A DNA stretch of 24,720 nt from Actinomycetales bacterium (GTDB lineage Bacteria; Actinomycetota; Actinomycetes; Actinomycetales; Actinomycetaceae). Position 1 is the stretch's first letter. Each line of letters opens with the position of its first letter. Shown piece after piece: positions 17,680-24,720 of this stretch. Position numbers and translations under genes: made by a program. The DNA is taken from the NCBI GenBank assembly GCA_022838965.1, contig JALHDK010000003.1, forward strand, positions 1-24,720, written 5' to 3'. The notes below the pieces were generated by a model. It was not told the origin of the DNA. It saw only the letters and a list, made by a program, of their open reading frames with translations, and searched no databases.

Positions 17680-18396
17680 ATGGATGAGACGCGTCCCCGC
17701 CGGGTGCTGTTGAAGCTCTCCGGGGAGGTCTTCGGCGGCGGAAGGATCGGTCTGGATCCCGATGTCGTGTCCCAGGTGGCGCGCGAGATCGCCATCGCGA
17801 ACGGTGAGGGCGTCCAGATCGCCATCGTGGTCGGCGGCGGCAACTTCTTCCGCGGCGCGGAGCTGTCCCGTCGTGGCCTCGATCGCTCCCGTGCGGACTA
17901 CATGGGGATGCTGGGCACGGTCATGAACGCCCTCGCCCTCCAGGACTTCCTCGAGCAGGCGGGGGTGCGGACCCGGGTCCAGACTGCCATCGCCATGGGA
18001 CAGGTGGCCGAGCCCTACATTCCGCTGCGTGCCATCCGCCACCTCGAGAAGGGCAGGGTGGTGGTGTTCGGTGCCGGTGCGGGCATGCCCTTCTTCTCCA
18101 CCGACACGGTCGCGGCACAGCGCGCGCTCGAGACACACTGCACCGAGGTGCTGGTGGGGAAGAGCGGCGTCGACGGCGTCTACACCGCCGACCCCCGGAC
18201 CGACCCCTCGGCCCGCAAGCTCGACCACATCACGTACCGCGAGGCGCTGCAGCAGGGCCTGAAGGTGGTCGACGCCGCCGCGTTCTCCCTGTGCATGGAC
18301 AACGGTCTCACCATGCGGGTCTTCGGCATGAACGAGCCCGGCAACGTCACACGGGCGCTGCGGGGTGACAAGATAGGCACACTGGTGTCCTCCTGA
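17680..18396 (+). CDS. pyrH: UMP kinase
   Basis: PyrH phosphorylates UMP to UDP; the bacterial enzyme is a hexamer, activated by GTP and inhibited by UTP. The 238-residue protein starts [14 protein letters not shown] and has [76 protein letters not shown] and [10 protein letters not shown], the complete amino-acid-kinase pattern of this family. ATG 17680 follows AAAGGAGAGG. frr comes 20 bp later, the usual pyrH-frr pair. carB, the other pyrimidine gene of the window, is on the opposite strand 2.6 kb away. Confidence 0.97.
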   Translation: MDETRPRRVLLKLSGEVFGGGRIGLDPDVVSQVAREIAIANGEGVQIAIVVGGGNFFRGAELSRRGLDRSRADYMGMLGTVMNALALQDFLEQAGVRTRVQTAIAMGQVAEPYIPLRAIRHLEKGRVVVFGAGAGMPFFSTDTVAAQRALETHCTEVLVGKSGVDGVYTADPRTDPSARKLDHITYREALQQGLKVVDAAAFSLCMDNGLTMRVFGMNEPGNVTRALRGDKIGTLVSS

Positions 18397-18416
18397 GACG
18401 ACCGCAAGGAGCTGAC

Positions 18417-18974
18417 GTGATCGACGACGTGATGTTCGAGGCCGAGGAGAAGATGGAGAAGGCGGTCGCGTTCGCGCGCGAGGAGTTCTCCACCATCCGG
18501 ACCGGCCGTGCCAACGCGGCGATGTTCAGCAAGATCAAGGTGGACTACTACGGCTCGCCCACGCCGCTGCAGCAACTGGCCTCCTTCAACATCCCCGAGG
18601 CGCGGACCGTGCTCATCAACCCGTTCGACCGGTCCTCCACCCAGGCCATCATCCGTGCGATCCGGGACTCGGACCTCGGTGTCAACCCGACAGATGACGG
18701 GAACCACATCCGGATCGTGCTGCCGCTGCTCACCGAGGAGCGGCGGCGTGACTACGTGAAGCTGGCCCGGCACAAGGCGGAGGACGCCCGCGTCGCAATC
18801 CGTTCCGTGCGGCACCGTGCCAAGGATGCGCTCGAGAAGCTCAAGAAGGACGGTGAGACGGGCGAGGACAACGTCATGCGGGCCGAGAAGGAACTCGACG
18901 CCCTGACGAGACGGTATGTGGAGCTTGTCGACGACCTGCTGGCGGGCAAGGAGAAAGAACTGCTCGAGGTCTGA
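18417..18974 (+). CDS. frr: Ribosome recycling factor
   Basis: RRF splits post-termination ribosomes together with EF-G. The 185-residue length is canonical. Motifs in order: [84 protein letters not shown], and the coiled-coil helices ending [32 protein letters not shown] 18417 has AAGGAG at a suitable distance. cdsA follows after 3 bp. Confidence 0.97.
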   Translation: MIDDVMFEAEEKMEKAVAFAREEFSTIRTGRANAAMFSKIKVDYYGSPTPLQQLASFNIPEARTVLINPFDRSSTQAIIRAIRDSDLGVNPTDDGNHIRIVLPLLTEERRRDYVKLARHKAEDARVAIRSVRHRAKDALEKLKKDGETGEDNVMRAEKELDALTRRYVELVDDLLAGKEKELLEV

Positions 18975-18977
18975 GCG

Positions 18978-19907
18978 GTGACGGAACCGGCGGAGAACCC
19001 CCCCAGCGCACTCAGGCGGGTGCTGGCCGCCCGCGAGTTCGCGCGCACCCGACTCGTCGAGCCGCCACCGCCCAAACCCGCGACGCCGCCCGCCGCGTCC
19101 CGGGCCGGCCGCGACCTGCGCGCCGCGACCGCCGTCGGAGTCGGCCTCCTCGCGGTGGTCACCCTCTCCCTGATCTTCGTGGTGGAGGCGTTCGTGGCGC
19201 TGGCCGTGCTCGCCTGCCTCATCGCGGACGTGGAACTGACCCGGGCCGCCGCGGTGAGGAAGCTGCGGGTGCCGCTCCTGCCGCTCTGGGTCGGCTCGGT
19301 GGGCATGCTCGTCTCCGCCTGGGTCGGCGGTCCGGCCGCGCTGGTGACCGCCCTCGTCCTCACCGCCGGGACGATCTTCGTGTGGCGCCTCCTCGACGGG
19401 GGCGGCATCGAGGCCGTCCGTGACGCCGCGGCCGGCATCTTCATCGCCGCGTGGGTGCCCTTCCTCGCCGGCTTCGCCGTCCTCATGGTCGCGAGCGACC
19501 GTGGTCCCCTGCTGGTGGCAACCTTCATCCTCATGGTCGTCGGCAACGATCTGGGCGGGTACATCGCCGGCGTGCTCTTCGGCAAACACCCGATGGCACC
19601 GTCCATCAGCCCGAAGAAGTCCTGGGAGGGATTCGCGGGTTCGATCCTGCTCTCCGCGGCGCTCGGCGCCCTCATGCTGGGTGTCGTGCTCGACGCGCCG
19701 TGGTGGGCCGGCGTCGCGCTCGGCGTTCTCACAGTCCTCACCGCCACCACCGGGGACCTCTCCGAATCCCTGATCAAGCGGGACCTGGGTCTGAAGGACC
19801 TCGGGCACATCCTTCCCGGCCACGGGGGAGTGATGGACCGGCTCGACTCCCTCCTCGTCACCGCCCCGGCGTGCTACCTCGTCTTCAGCCTGGCGGTCAC
19901 CGGATGA
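18978..19907 (+). CDS. cdsA: Phosphatidate cytidylyltransferase
   Basis: CdsA makes CDP-diacylglycerol from CTP and phosphatidic acid, the branch point for membrane phospholipids. The 309-residue protein has a polar Pro-rich N-terminus of about 45 residues and then about eight hydrophobic segments. Family boxes are clear: [12 protein letters not shown] and the signature [28 protein letters not shown]. The GTG start at 18978 has only weak Shine-Dalgarno support, suggesting coupling to frr. The stop overlaps rlmN (ATGA). Confidence 0.95.
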   Translation: MTEPAENPPSALRRVLAAREFARTRLVEPPPPKPATPPAASRAGRDLRAATAVGVGLLAVVTLSLIFVVEAFVALAVLACLIADVELTRAAAVRKLRVPLLPLWVGSVGMLVSAWVGGPAALVTALVLTAGTIFVWRLLDGGGIEAVRDAAAGIFIAAWVPFLAGFAVLMVASDRGPLLVATFILMVVGNDLGGYIAGVLFGKHPMAPSISPKKSWEGFAGSILLSAALGALMLGVVLDAPWWAGVALGVLTVLTATTGDLSESLIKRDLGLKDLGHILPGHGGVMDRLDSLLVTAPACYLVFSLAVTG

Positions 19908-21061
19908 ACGACGCCGCGCCCGTCGAGTCACTGGACCCCTCGCAGCGACGACCGCTCACCTTCACCGCCGCGCGTCGCGCCAAGCCACCGGGTCACCTCG
20001 CCGACCTCGCCCCCGGCGAGCGCCGGGACGTCGCGCGCGCTCTCGGCATCCCTGCCTTCCGGGCGGATCAGCTCAGTCGCCACTACTTCGTCCATCACAC
20101 CCGCGACGCCGCTCTCATGACCGATCTCCCGGCGGACAGTCGCGCGGAGTTGGCCACGCGGTTGCTTCCACCCCTCCTGTCCGAGGTGCGCACGGTCACG
20201 GCCGATCGGGGTGCGACCGTCAAGACCCTCTGGGAACTCCACGACGGCACGGGGGTGGAGTCCGTGCTGATGGCGTATCCGGACCGCGCCACCGTGTGTG
20301 TCTCGTCCCAGGTGGGGTGTGGAATGGCCTGTCCCTTCTGCGCGACCGGGCAGATGGGACTGACGCGCAACCTCTCCACGGCGGAGATCGTGGAGCAGGT
20401 CAGGGAGGCGGCCGTGGCCTGCGAGACCGGCCTCCTCGGGGAGCCCATGAGGTTGTCGAACGTCGTGTTCATGGGGATGGGGGAGCCCCTGGCCAACTAC
20501 GCCGCGGTCCTCGGGGCCGTCCGGCGACTCGTCGACCCCCCGCCGCTCGGCTTCGGGATCTCGGCACGCAACGTCGTCGTCTCAACCGTGGGCCTCGTCC
20601 CCGCCATCGACCGGCTCGCGGCAGAGGGAATCCCCGTGACCCTCGCCGTCTCCCTGCACGCCCCCGACGACGACCTTCGCAGCGACCTCGTGCCCATCAA
20701 CGGCCGCTGGAAGGTCGGGGAACTGCTCGACGCCGCCCGCAGGTACGTCGAGGCCACCGGCCGCCGCGTGTCGATCGAGTACGCGCTCATCCGGGACGTC
20801 AACGACCAGGCGTGGCGCGCCCGCTTGCTGGCCGACGAACTGAACCGCCGCGGACGCGGCTGGGCCCACGTCAACCCCATTCCGCTCAACCCGACCCCGG
20901 GATCCATGTGGACGGCGCCGGATCGGGCCATCCAGAACGACTTCGTGGCTACGCTCACCAGAGCAGGCATCACCACCACGGTGCGGGACACCCGCGGCAG
21001 CGATATCGACGGGGCGTGCGGGCAGCTCGCCACCCGGGCCATCAAGGGAGGAGCACGATGA
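19904..21061 (+). CDS. rlmN: 23S rRNA/tRNA adenine-C2 methyltransferase RlmN
   Basis: A radical-SAM enzyme that methylates C2 of A2503 in 23S rRNA and A37 in some tRNAs. The 385-residue protein has the cluster-binding [14 protein letters not shown], preceded by VCVSSQVG. It also has [49 protein letters not shown], and near the end the methyl-accepting Cys in [17 protein letters not shown] 19904 overlaps cdsA by 4 bp, and its own stop overlaps the DivIVA-repeat gene by 4 bp, so expression is coupled. Confidence 0.96.
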   Translation: MNDAAPVESLDPSQRRPLTFTAARRAKPPGHLADLAPGERRDVARALGIPAFRADQLSRHYFVHHTRDAALMTDLPADSRAELATRLLPPLLSEVRTVTADRGATVKTLWELHDGTGVESVLMAYPDRATVCVSSQVGCGMACPFCATGQMGLTRNLSTAEIVEQVREAAVACETGLLGEPMRLSNVVFMGMGEPLANYAAVLGAVRRLVDPPPLGFGISARNVVVSTVGLVPAIDRLAAEGIPVTLAVSLHAPDDDLRSDLVPINGRWKVGELLDAARRYVEATGRRVSIEYALIRDVNDQAWRARLLADELNRRGRGWAHVNPIPLNPTPGSMWTAPDRAIQNDFVATLTRAGITTTVRDTRGSDIDGACGQLATRAIKGGAR

Positions 21062-21606
21062 CGGACATGTTCCCGCGGGTGAAGCGGTTCCAGCGTGGCT
21101 ATCACCGGGGCCAGGTCGAGGAGTTCTTCGAACGGGCGCGGGCCTCCTACGAGGGCCGCCTGGACGGAGAGCCCGTCACGGAGGAGGATGTCCGCGCCGC
21201 GGCCTTCGACATGGTCGCCGATGGATACCAGACCGCGGCCGTGGACGCGGCGCTCGACCGTCTCGAGGCCGCGATGATGCGGCGCCGGCGCGCCCAGTTC
21301 ACCGCCGAGCACGATGAGCGGGAATGGATGGACCGTGCCATCGACCGTGCGACGTCGCTGTACCCGCGGTTGCAGCGCCCGCCGGGCCAGCGCTTCGCCG
21401 ACGCCCGTGGCCACGGCTACGCCAAAGAGGACGTCGACGCACTCTGCGAGTCCCTGATCAGCTACTTCGAGGACGGCACTCCGATCACGGCGCAGCAGGT
21501 CCGGCGGGCCACGTTCCGCCGGGCACGCTCGGCGAAGGCCTACGACGAAGCTGTCGTGGACTCCTTCCTCGACCGGGCGGTCGAGGTGCTGCTCGCGGTC
21601 GAATGA
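21058..21606 (+). CDS. DivIVA-domain repeat protein
   Basis: A 182-residue protein built of two similar halves. Residues 14-73 read [20 protein letters not shown], then [13 protein letters not shown] and [14 protein letters not shown]. Residues 118-182 read [20 protein letters not shown], then [13 protein letters not shown] and [15 protein letters not shown]. Each unit has the G-Y-x3-x-V-D and F-x3-x5-Y-x3-V-D-x-F/A-L-D-R pattern of DivIVA/DivI1A repeat domains. A charged helical linker ([20 protein letters not shown]) joins them. No long C-terminal coiled coil is present, so it is not full-length DivIVA/Wag31. Function unknown; a polar or divisome adaptor is an inference. It overlaps both rlmN and dxr by 4 bp (ATGA). 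Confidence 0.85.
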   Translation: MTDMFPRVKRFQRGYHRGQVEEFFERARASYEGRLDGEPVTEEDVRAAAFDMVADGYQTAAVDAALDRLEAAMMRRRRAQFTAEHDEREWMDRAIDRATSLYPRLQRPPGQRFADARGHGYAKEDVDALCESLISYFEDGTPITAQQVRRATFRRARSAKAYDEAVVDSFLDRAVEVLLAVE

Positions 21607-22805
21607 GCGTGGAGGTCATCCTGCTCGGGTCGACCGGCTCGATCGGGACGCAGGCCCTCGAGGTGATCGCCGCCGAGCAGCTCGGGGTCGCGGGTCTCGC
21701 CGCCGGCGGGGCGAACATCGCCCTGCTCGCCGATCAGGTCCGCCGGTTCCGGCCCCCGGTCGTCGCCGTCGCGCGCGCGGGCGCCGCGCGCGAGTTGCGG
21801 GAGGCGCTCGACGGCGCCGCGGCCCCCGAGATCCTCGAGGGGCCGGATGCGGCCTCCCAGCTCGCCGGATCCGCCCGTCCCGGGTGGCGCGTCCTGAACG
21901 GGATGACCGGCGCCGTCGGCCTGGAGCCCACCCTCGCCGCCCTGCGCACGGGCGCCACCCTGGCGCTCGCCAACAAGGAGTCGCTCGTGGTCGGTGGCGA
22001 CCTCGTGCGTCACGCCCAGCGACGGCCCGGCCAGGTGATTCCGGTCGATTCGGAGCACTCCGCCGTGGCCCAGGCGCTGCGCAGCGGCCGCCACGGGCGG
22101 GGGATGTGCGCCGCCACCGTGGACGGCACGTCGGAGGTCCGCCGCATCATCCTCACCGCCTCGGGCGGCCCCTTCCGTGGACGCTCCCGGGACCAGCTCG
22201 CGGCGGTGACCGCGGCGGAGGCGCTGCGACATCCCACCTGGTCGATGGGACCCGTCATCACGGTCAACTCCTCGACCCTCATGAACAAGGGGCTCGAGCT
22301 GATCGAGGCGCATCTCCTCTTCGACGTCCCGCCGGACGACATCCACGTGACCGTCCACCCCCAGTCGATCGTCCACTCCATGGTGGAGTTCGTGGACGGC
22401 TCCACGATCGCGCAGGCCTCCCCGCCCGACATGCGGTTGCCCATCGCGCTCGGCCTGACGTGGCCCGAGCGCCGCCATCCCGTGGCCAGTCTGGACTTCA
22501 CGACGCCGATGGCGTGGACGTTCGAACCGCTCGACGAGGTGACCTTCCCCGCCGTCGGCCTCGCCCGGGGGGCGGTCGCGGCATCGGCAACCCACCCCGC
22601 CGTGCTCAACGCCGCCAACGAGGAGTGCGTGGACGCCTTCCTCGCGGGACGGATCGCCTACCTCGACATCACCGGGATCGTGGCCGACGCGCTCGCCGCG
22701 CACGAGGGAACACCGCACGGCCACATGACGTTGGACGTGGTGAACGACGCGCAGGACTGGGCGCGCTCCTTCGCACGGCGGGCCATCCGCCGTCGGTCGT
22801 CCTGA
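21603..22805 (+). CDS. dxr: 1-deoxy-D-xylulose 5-phosphate reductoisomerase
   Basis: DXR converts DXP to MEP using NADPH, the first committed step of the non-mevalonate isoprenoid pathway. The 400-residue protein has the nucleotide-binding start LLGSTGSIGTQALEVI, NKESLVVGGD, the metal-binding block PVDSEHSAVAQAL, TASGGPFRGRS, HPTWSMGPVITVNSSTLMNK with GLELIEAHLLF, and VHPQSIVHSMVEFVDGS. ATG 21603 overlaps the DivIVA-repeat gene. ispG, a later step of the same pathway, closes the window after one gene. Confidence 0.97.
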   Translation: MSVEVILLGSTGSIGTQALEVIAAEQLGVAGLAAGGANIALLADQVRRFRPPVVAVARAGAARELREALDGAAAPEILEGPDAASQLAGSARPGWRVLNGMTGAVGLEPTLAALRTGATLALANKESLVVGGDLVRHAQRRPGQVIPVDSEHSAVAQALRSGRHGRGMCAATVDGTSEVRRIILTASGGPFRGRSRDQLAAVTAAEALRHPTWSMGPVITVNSSTLMNKGLELIEAHLLFDVPPDDIHVTVHPQSIVHSMVEFVDGSTIAQASPPDMRLPIALGLTWPERRHPVASLDFTTPMAWTFEPLDEVTFPAVGLARGAVAASATHPAVLNAANEECVDAFLAGRIAYLDITGIVADALAAHEGTPHGHMTLDVVNDAQDWARSFARRAIRRRSS

Positions 22806-22814
22806 GGAGGGTGT

Positions 22815-24107
22815 GTGAGCTTCGCCATCGGCGTGGCCGTCCTGGTGGTCGGACTGCTTGTCTCCATCGCGCTGCACGAACTCGGGCACCTCGTTCCCGC
22901 GAAGCGCTTCGGGGTGAAGGTGCCGGCGTACTACGTGGGCTTCGGTCCGCGTCTCTGGTCCACCACCCGCGGCGAGACCGAGTACGGGCTGAAGGCGGTG
23001 CCGCTCGGTGGGTACGTGCGGCTGGCGGGCATGTACCCGCCGTCGGCGGATGCCCCCACCCGGAGGGACGGCAGACTCACGCTGGCGGAGGAGGCGCGCC
23101 GGGACACGCTCGCCGACCTCGGCCCGGGGGAGGAGGGCCGGGCGTTTCACGCGCTGACCGTCCCCCGGAAGCTCGTCGTCATGGCCGGCGGCCCGGTCAT
23201 GAACCTCGTCGTCGCCTTCGTCCTGCTCACGGTCATGGTGGTGGGCCTGGGGTCGCCGTTCGCCACGGCGACGATCTCCCGGATCGTGCCCTGCACGACG
23301 ACGACGGGCGCGTGCGAGGAGGGTGACCCGCCGTCTCCCGGCGCTGCCGCAGGGCTGCAGGAGGGCGACCGGGTGCTCAGCTGGGGCGGGGTGGAGGTCG
23401 CCGGCTGGACCGACATCACCGCGCTGATCAGGGCGGGAGGCGTCGCGCCGGTGGACGTCGTCGTGGAGCGGGAGGGGAGGACCGAGACGGTCGTTGTCAC
23501 CCCGGTCCTGCTGGAGCGGCCCGTCGTCGACGACGCCGGCCAGCCGGTGCTGGATGGCACCGGGGCGCAGCTCACCCAGGTCGTGCCCTACGTGGGGATC
23601 GCCCCGGAGTTCGAGCTCCGGCCCGCGCCGGTGACGACCGTGCCGGGCATCATGGCGACGGCAACGCGGCAGATGTTCCAGGTGATCCTCACCCTCCCCG
23701 TGGAGCTCTGGCGACTGGCCGAGACACTGGTCACGGGCGCGGAACGGGACGGAGCACTCATCGGGCTCGTGGGTGCCGGCCGGATCGCCGGCGAGATCAC
23801 CTCGGTCCCCTCCGAACAGTACGGTGTCGCCGAGCGCGCCTACGACATGCTCGGACTGCTCGTGTCGCTCAACATCGCGCTCTTCGCCTTCAACGTCATC
23901 CCGCTGCCTCCCCTGGACGGCGGGCACATCGCCGGCGCCCTCGTGGAGGGGACGCGCAAGGGGTGGGCGCGGGTCCGGGGCCTGCCGACACCGCGCCCCG
24001 TCGACCTGGCCCGGCTCCTGCCCCTGACCTACGGCGTGGTGATCGTGCTCGTAGGGATGGGCCTGCTCCTCGCCTGGGCCGACATCGTCCGGCCGGTGGC
24101 CTTCTGA
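22815..24107 (+). CDS. rseP: M50 site-2 zinc metalloprotease (RseP/Rip1 family)
   Basis: A membrane-embedded protease that performs the second cut in regulated proteolysis, for example of anti-sigma factors. The 430-residue protein has the zinc motif HELGH at 21-25 in the first transmembrane helix, then [27 protein letters not shown], a second helix ([20 protein letters not shown]), a PDZ domain ([21 protein letters not shown]), and in helix three the third ligand in [18 protein letters not shown] last hydrophobic segment ends the protein. Two insertions (after GMYPPSADA and within the PDZ region) are typical of actinobacteria. GTG 22815 follows GAGGAGGG; dxr ends 9 bp upstream. Confidence 0.95.
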   Translation: MSFAIGVAVLVVGLLVSIALHELGHLVPAKRFGVKVPAYYVGFGPRLWSTTRGETEYGLKAVPLGGYVRLAGMYPPSADAPTRRDGRLTLAEEARRDTLADLGPGEEGRAFHALTVPRKLVVMAGGPVMNLVVAFVLLTVMVVGLGSPFATATISRIVPCTTTTGACEEGDPPSPGAAAGLQEGDRVLSWGGVEVAGWTDITALIRAGGVAPVDVVVEREGRTETVVVTPVLLERPVVDDAGQPVLDGTGAQLTQVVPYVGIAPEFELRPAPVTTVPGIMATATRQMFQVILTLPVELWRLAETLVTGAERDGALIGLVGAGRIAGEITSVPSEQYGVAERAYDMLGLLVSLNIALFAFNVIPLPPLDGGHIAGALVEGTRKGWARVRGLPTPRPVDLARLLPLTYGVVIVLVGMGLLLAWADIVRPVAF

Positions 24108-24126
24108 GGGGCCGGAGTCGAGAGGG

Positions 24127-24132
24127 TAGATT
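24127..24132 (+). promoter_or_regulatory. Leaderless-type -10 box for ispG
   Basis: TAGATT (TANNNT) lies 7 nt before the ispG GTG at 24140, in the 32-bp gap after the M50 gene. The only purine-rich sequence, GAGAG, lies 2-3 nt from the GTG, too close for a good Shine-Dalgarno. This fits a leaderless ispG transcript. Confidence 0.5.
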
Positions 24133-24139
24133 GAGAGCC

Positions 24140-24720
24140 GTGAGCACCCCGATCAACCTCGGCCTCCCGTCGGTCAAGGAGGACCCCCCTGTCCTCGCTC
24201 CCCGGCGCCCGACCCGGAAGATCCGGGTGGGGCGGGTGGAGGTCGGCGGCGACGCACCGATCTCGGTCCAGTCGATGACCACCACGAAGACCTGGGACAT
24301 CAACGCGACGCTGCAGCAGATCGCGGAACTGACCGCGTCCGGCTGCGACATCGTTCGCGTGGCCTGCCCCACGGACAAGGACGCCGACGCCCTGCCGATC
24401 ATCGCGCTGAAGTCCCAGATCCCGGTGATCGCCGACATCCACTTCCAGCCCCGCTACGTCTTCGCGGCCATTGAGGCGGGGTGCGGCGCCGTGCGCGTCA
24501 ACCCCGGGAACATCAAGCGGTTCGATGACCAGGTCAAGGAGATCGCCCAGGCGGCCAAGGACCACGGCACCTCCATCCGGATCGGGGTGAACGCCGGTTC
24601 ACTGGACCCCCGCCTGCTGCAGAAGTACGGCAGGGCCACCCCGGAGGCTCTGGTGGAGTCGGCGGTCTGGGAGGCCTCGCTGTTCGAGGAGCACGACTTC
24701 CACGACTTCAAGATCAGCGT
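24140..24720 (+). CDS. ispG: 4-hydroxy-3-methylbut-2-enyl diphosphate synthase, 5' part
   Basis: IspG (GcpE) reduces MEcPP to HMBPP with a [4Fe-4S] cluster, the penultimate step of the MEP pathway. About 193 residues are visible: an N-terminal extension, then [97 protein letters not shown] and [19 protein letters not shown], the TIM-barrel half of the family. The Cys ligands of the cluster lie beyond the window. GTG 24140 matches the family N-terminus. It follows the M50 gene by 32 bp and probably has its own promoter. Confidence 0.96.
   Translation, partial: MSTPINLGLPSVKEDPPVLAPRRPTRKIRVGRVEVGGDAPISVQSMTTTKTWDINATLQQIAELTASGCDIVRVACPTDKDADALPIIALKSQIPVIADIHFQPRYVFAAIEAGCGAVRVNPGNIKRFDDQVKEIAQAAKDHGTSIRIGVNAGSLDPRLLQKYGRATPEALVESAVWEASLFEEHDFHDFKIS

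Overview
This window comes from a high-GC Actinomycetota chromosome, most likely of the order Micrococcales type. I cannot name the genus. The evidence is the very GC-rich third codon positions, frequent GTG starts, the actinobacteria-specific DUF2469 gene next to rnhB, and the conserved gene order rpsP-khpA-rimM-trmD-rplS-lepB-rnhB-DUF2469-yraN-comM-dprA-xer-(M23)-rpsB-tsf-pyrH-frr-cdsA-rlmN-DivIVA-dxr-M50-ispG. I see no tRNA, rRNA, CRISPR array or insertion sequence.

Layout. (1) 1-745: a junction. The last ~60 codons of ffh (SRP54) remain at 364-543. The sequence to their left (1-363) is unrelated, visibly less GC-rich, and holds an open minus-strand frame of unknown function, so ffh is cut here. 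(2) 708-2567: a GntR (YtrA-type) regulator, an ABC ATPase and a six-helix permease, all overlapping by 4 bp, with a palindromic operator candidate in front and a strong terminator behind. This is an accessory export or sensing module inserted between ffh and rpsP. (3) 2622-7719: ribosomal proteins S16 and L19, the RNA-binding protein KhpA, the 16S processing factor RimM, a TrmD fused to a GNAT acetyltransferase, signal peptidase I, RNase HII and DUF2469. (4) 7720-11747: YraN, ComM, DprA and a tyrosine recombinase, a DNA-uptake and recombination block preceded by two DnaA-box-like repeats. (5) 11740-15642, minus strand: a lone carB of non-canonical type without carA, and a small secreted M23 protein. 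Both interrupt the otherwise plus-strand cluster. (6) 15643-24720: translation (rpsB, tsf, frr, rlmN), UMP kinase (pyrH), phospholipid (cdsA) and isoprenoid (dxr, ispG) synthesis, a DivIVA-repeat protein and a site-2 protease. ispG runs off the right edge.

How the genes work together. Most of the window is housekeeping: ribosome assembly and tRNA/rRNA methylation, membrane protein processing, pyrimidine nucleotides, lipid precursors and the MEP pathway. Tight ATGA/GTGA overlaps link many of the genes. Leaderless-type promoters (a TANNNT-like box 6-7 nt before the start codon) appear to restart transcription at rimM, DUF2469 and ispG.

Most worth a second look: the TrmD-GNAT fusion, which also carries Glu where the general-base Asp of TrmD belongs and has an internal Shine-Dalgarno/GTG before the GNAT domain; the orphan carB of an unusual sequence type; the truncated ffh junction; the xer/carB convergent terminator that contains both stop codons; and the DnaA-box-like pair before yraN.
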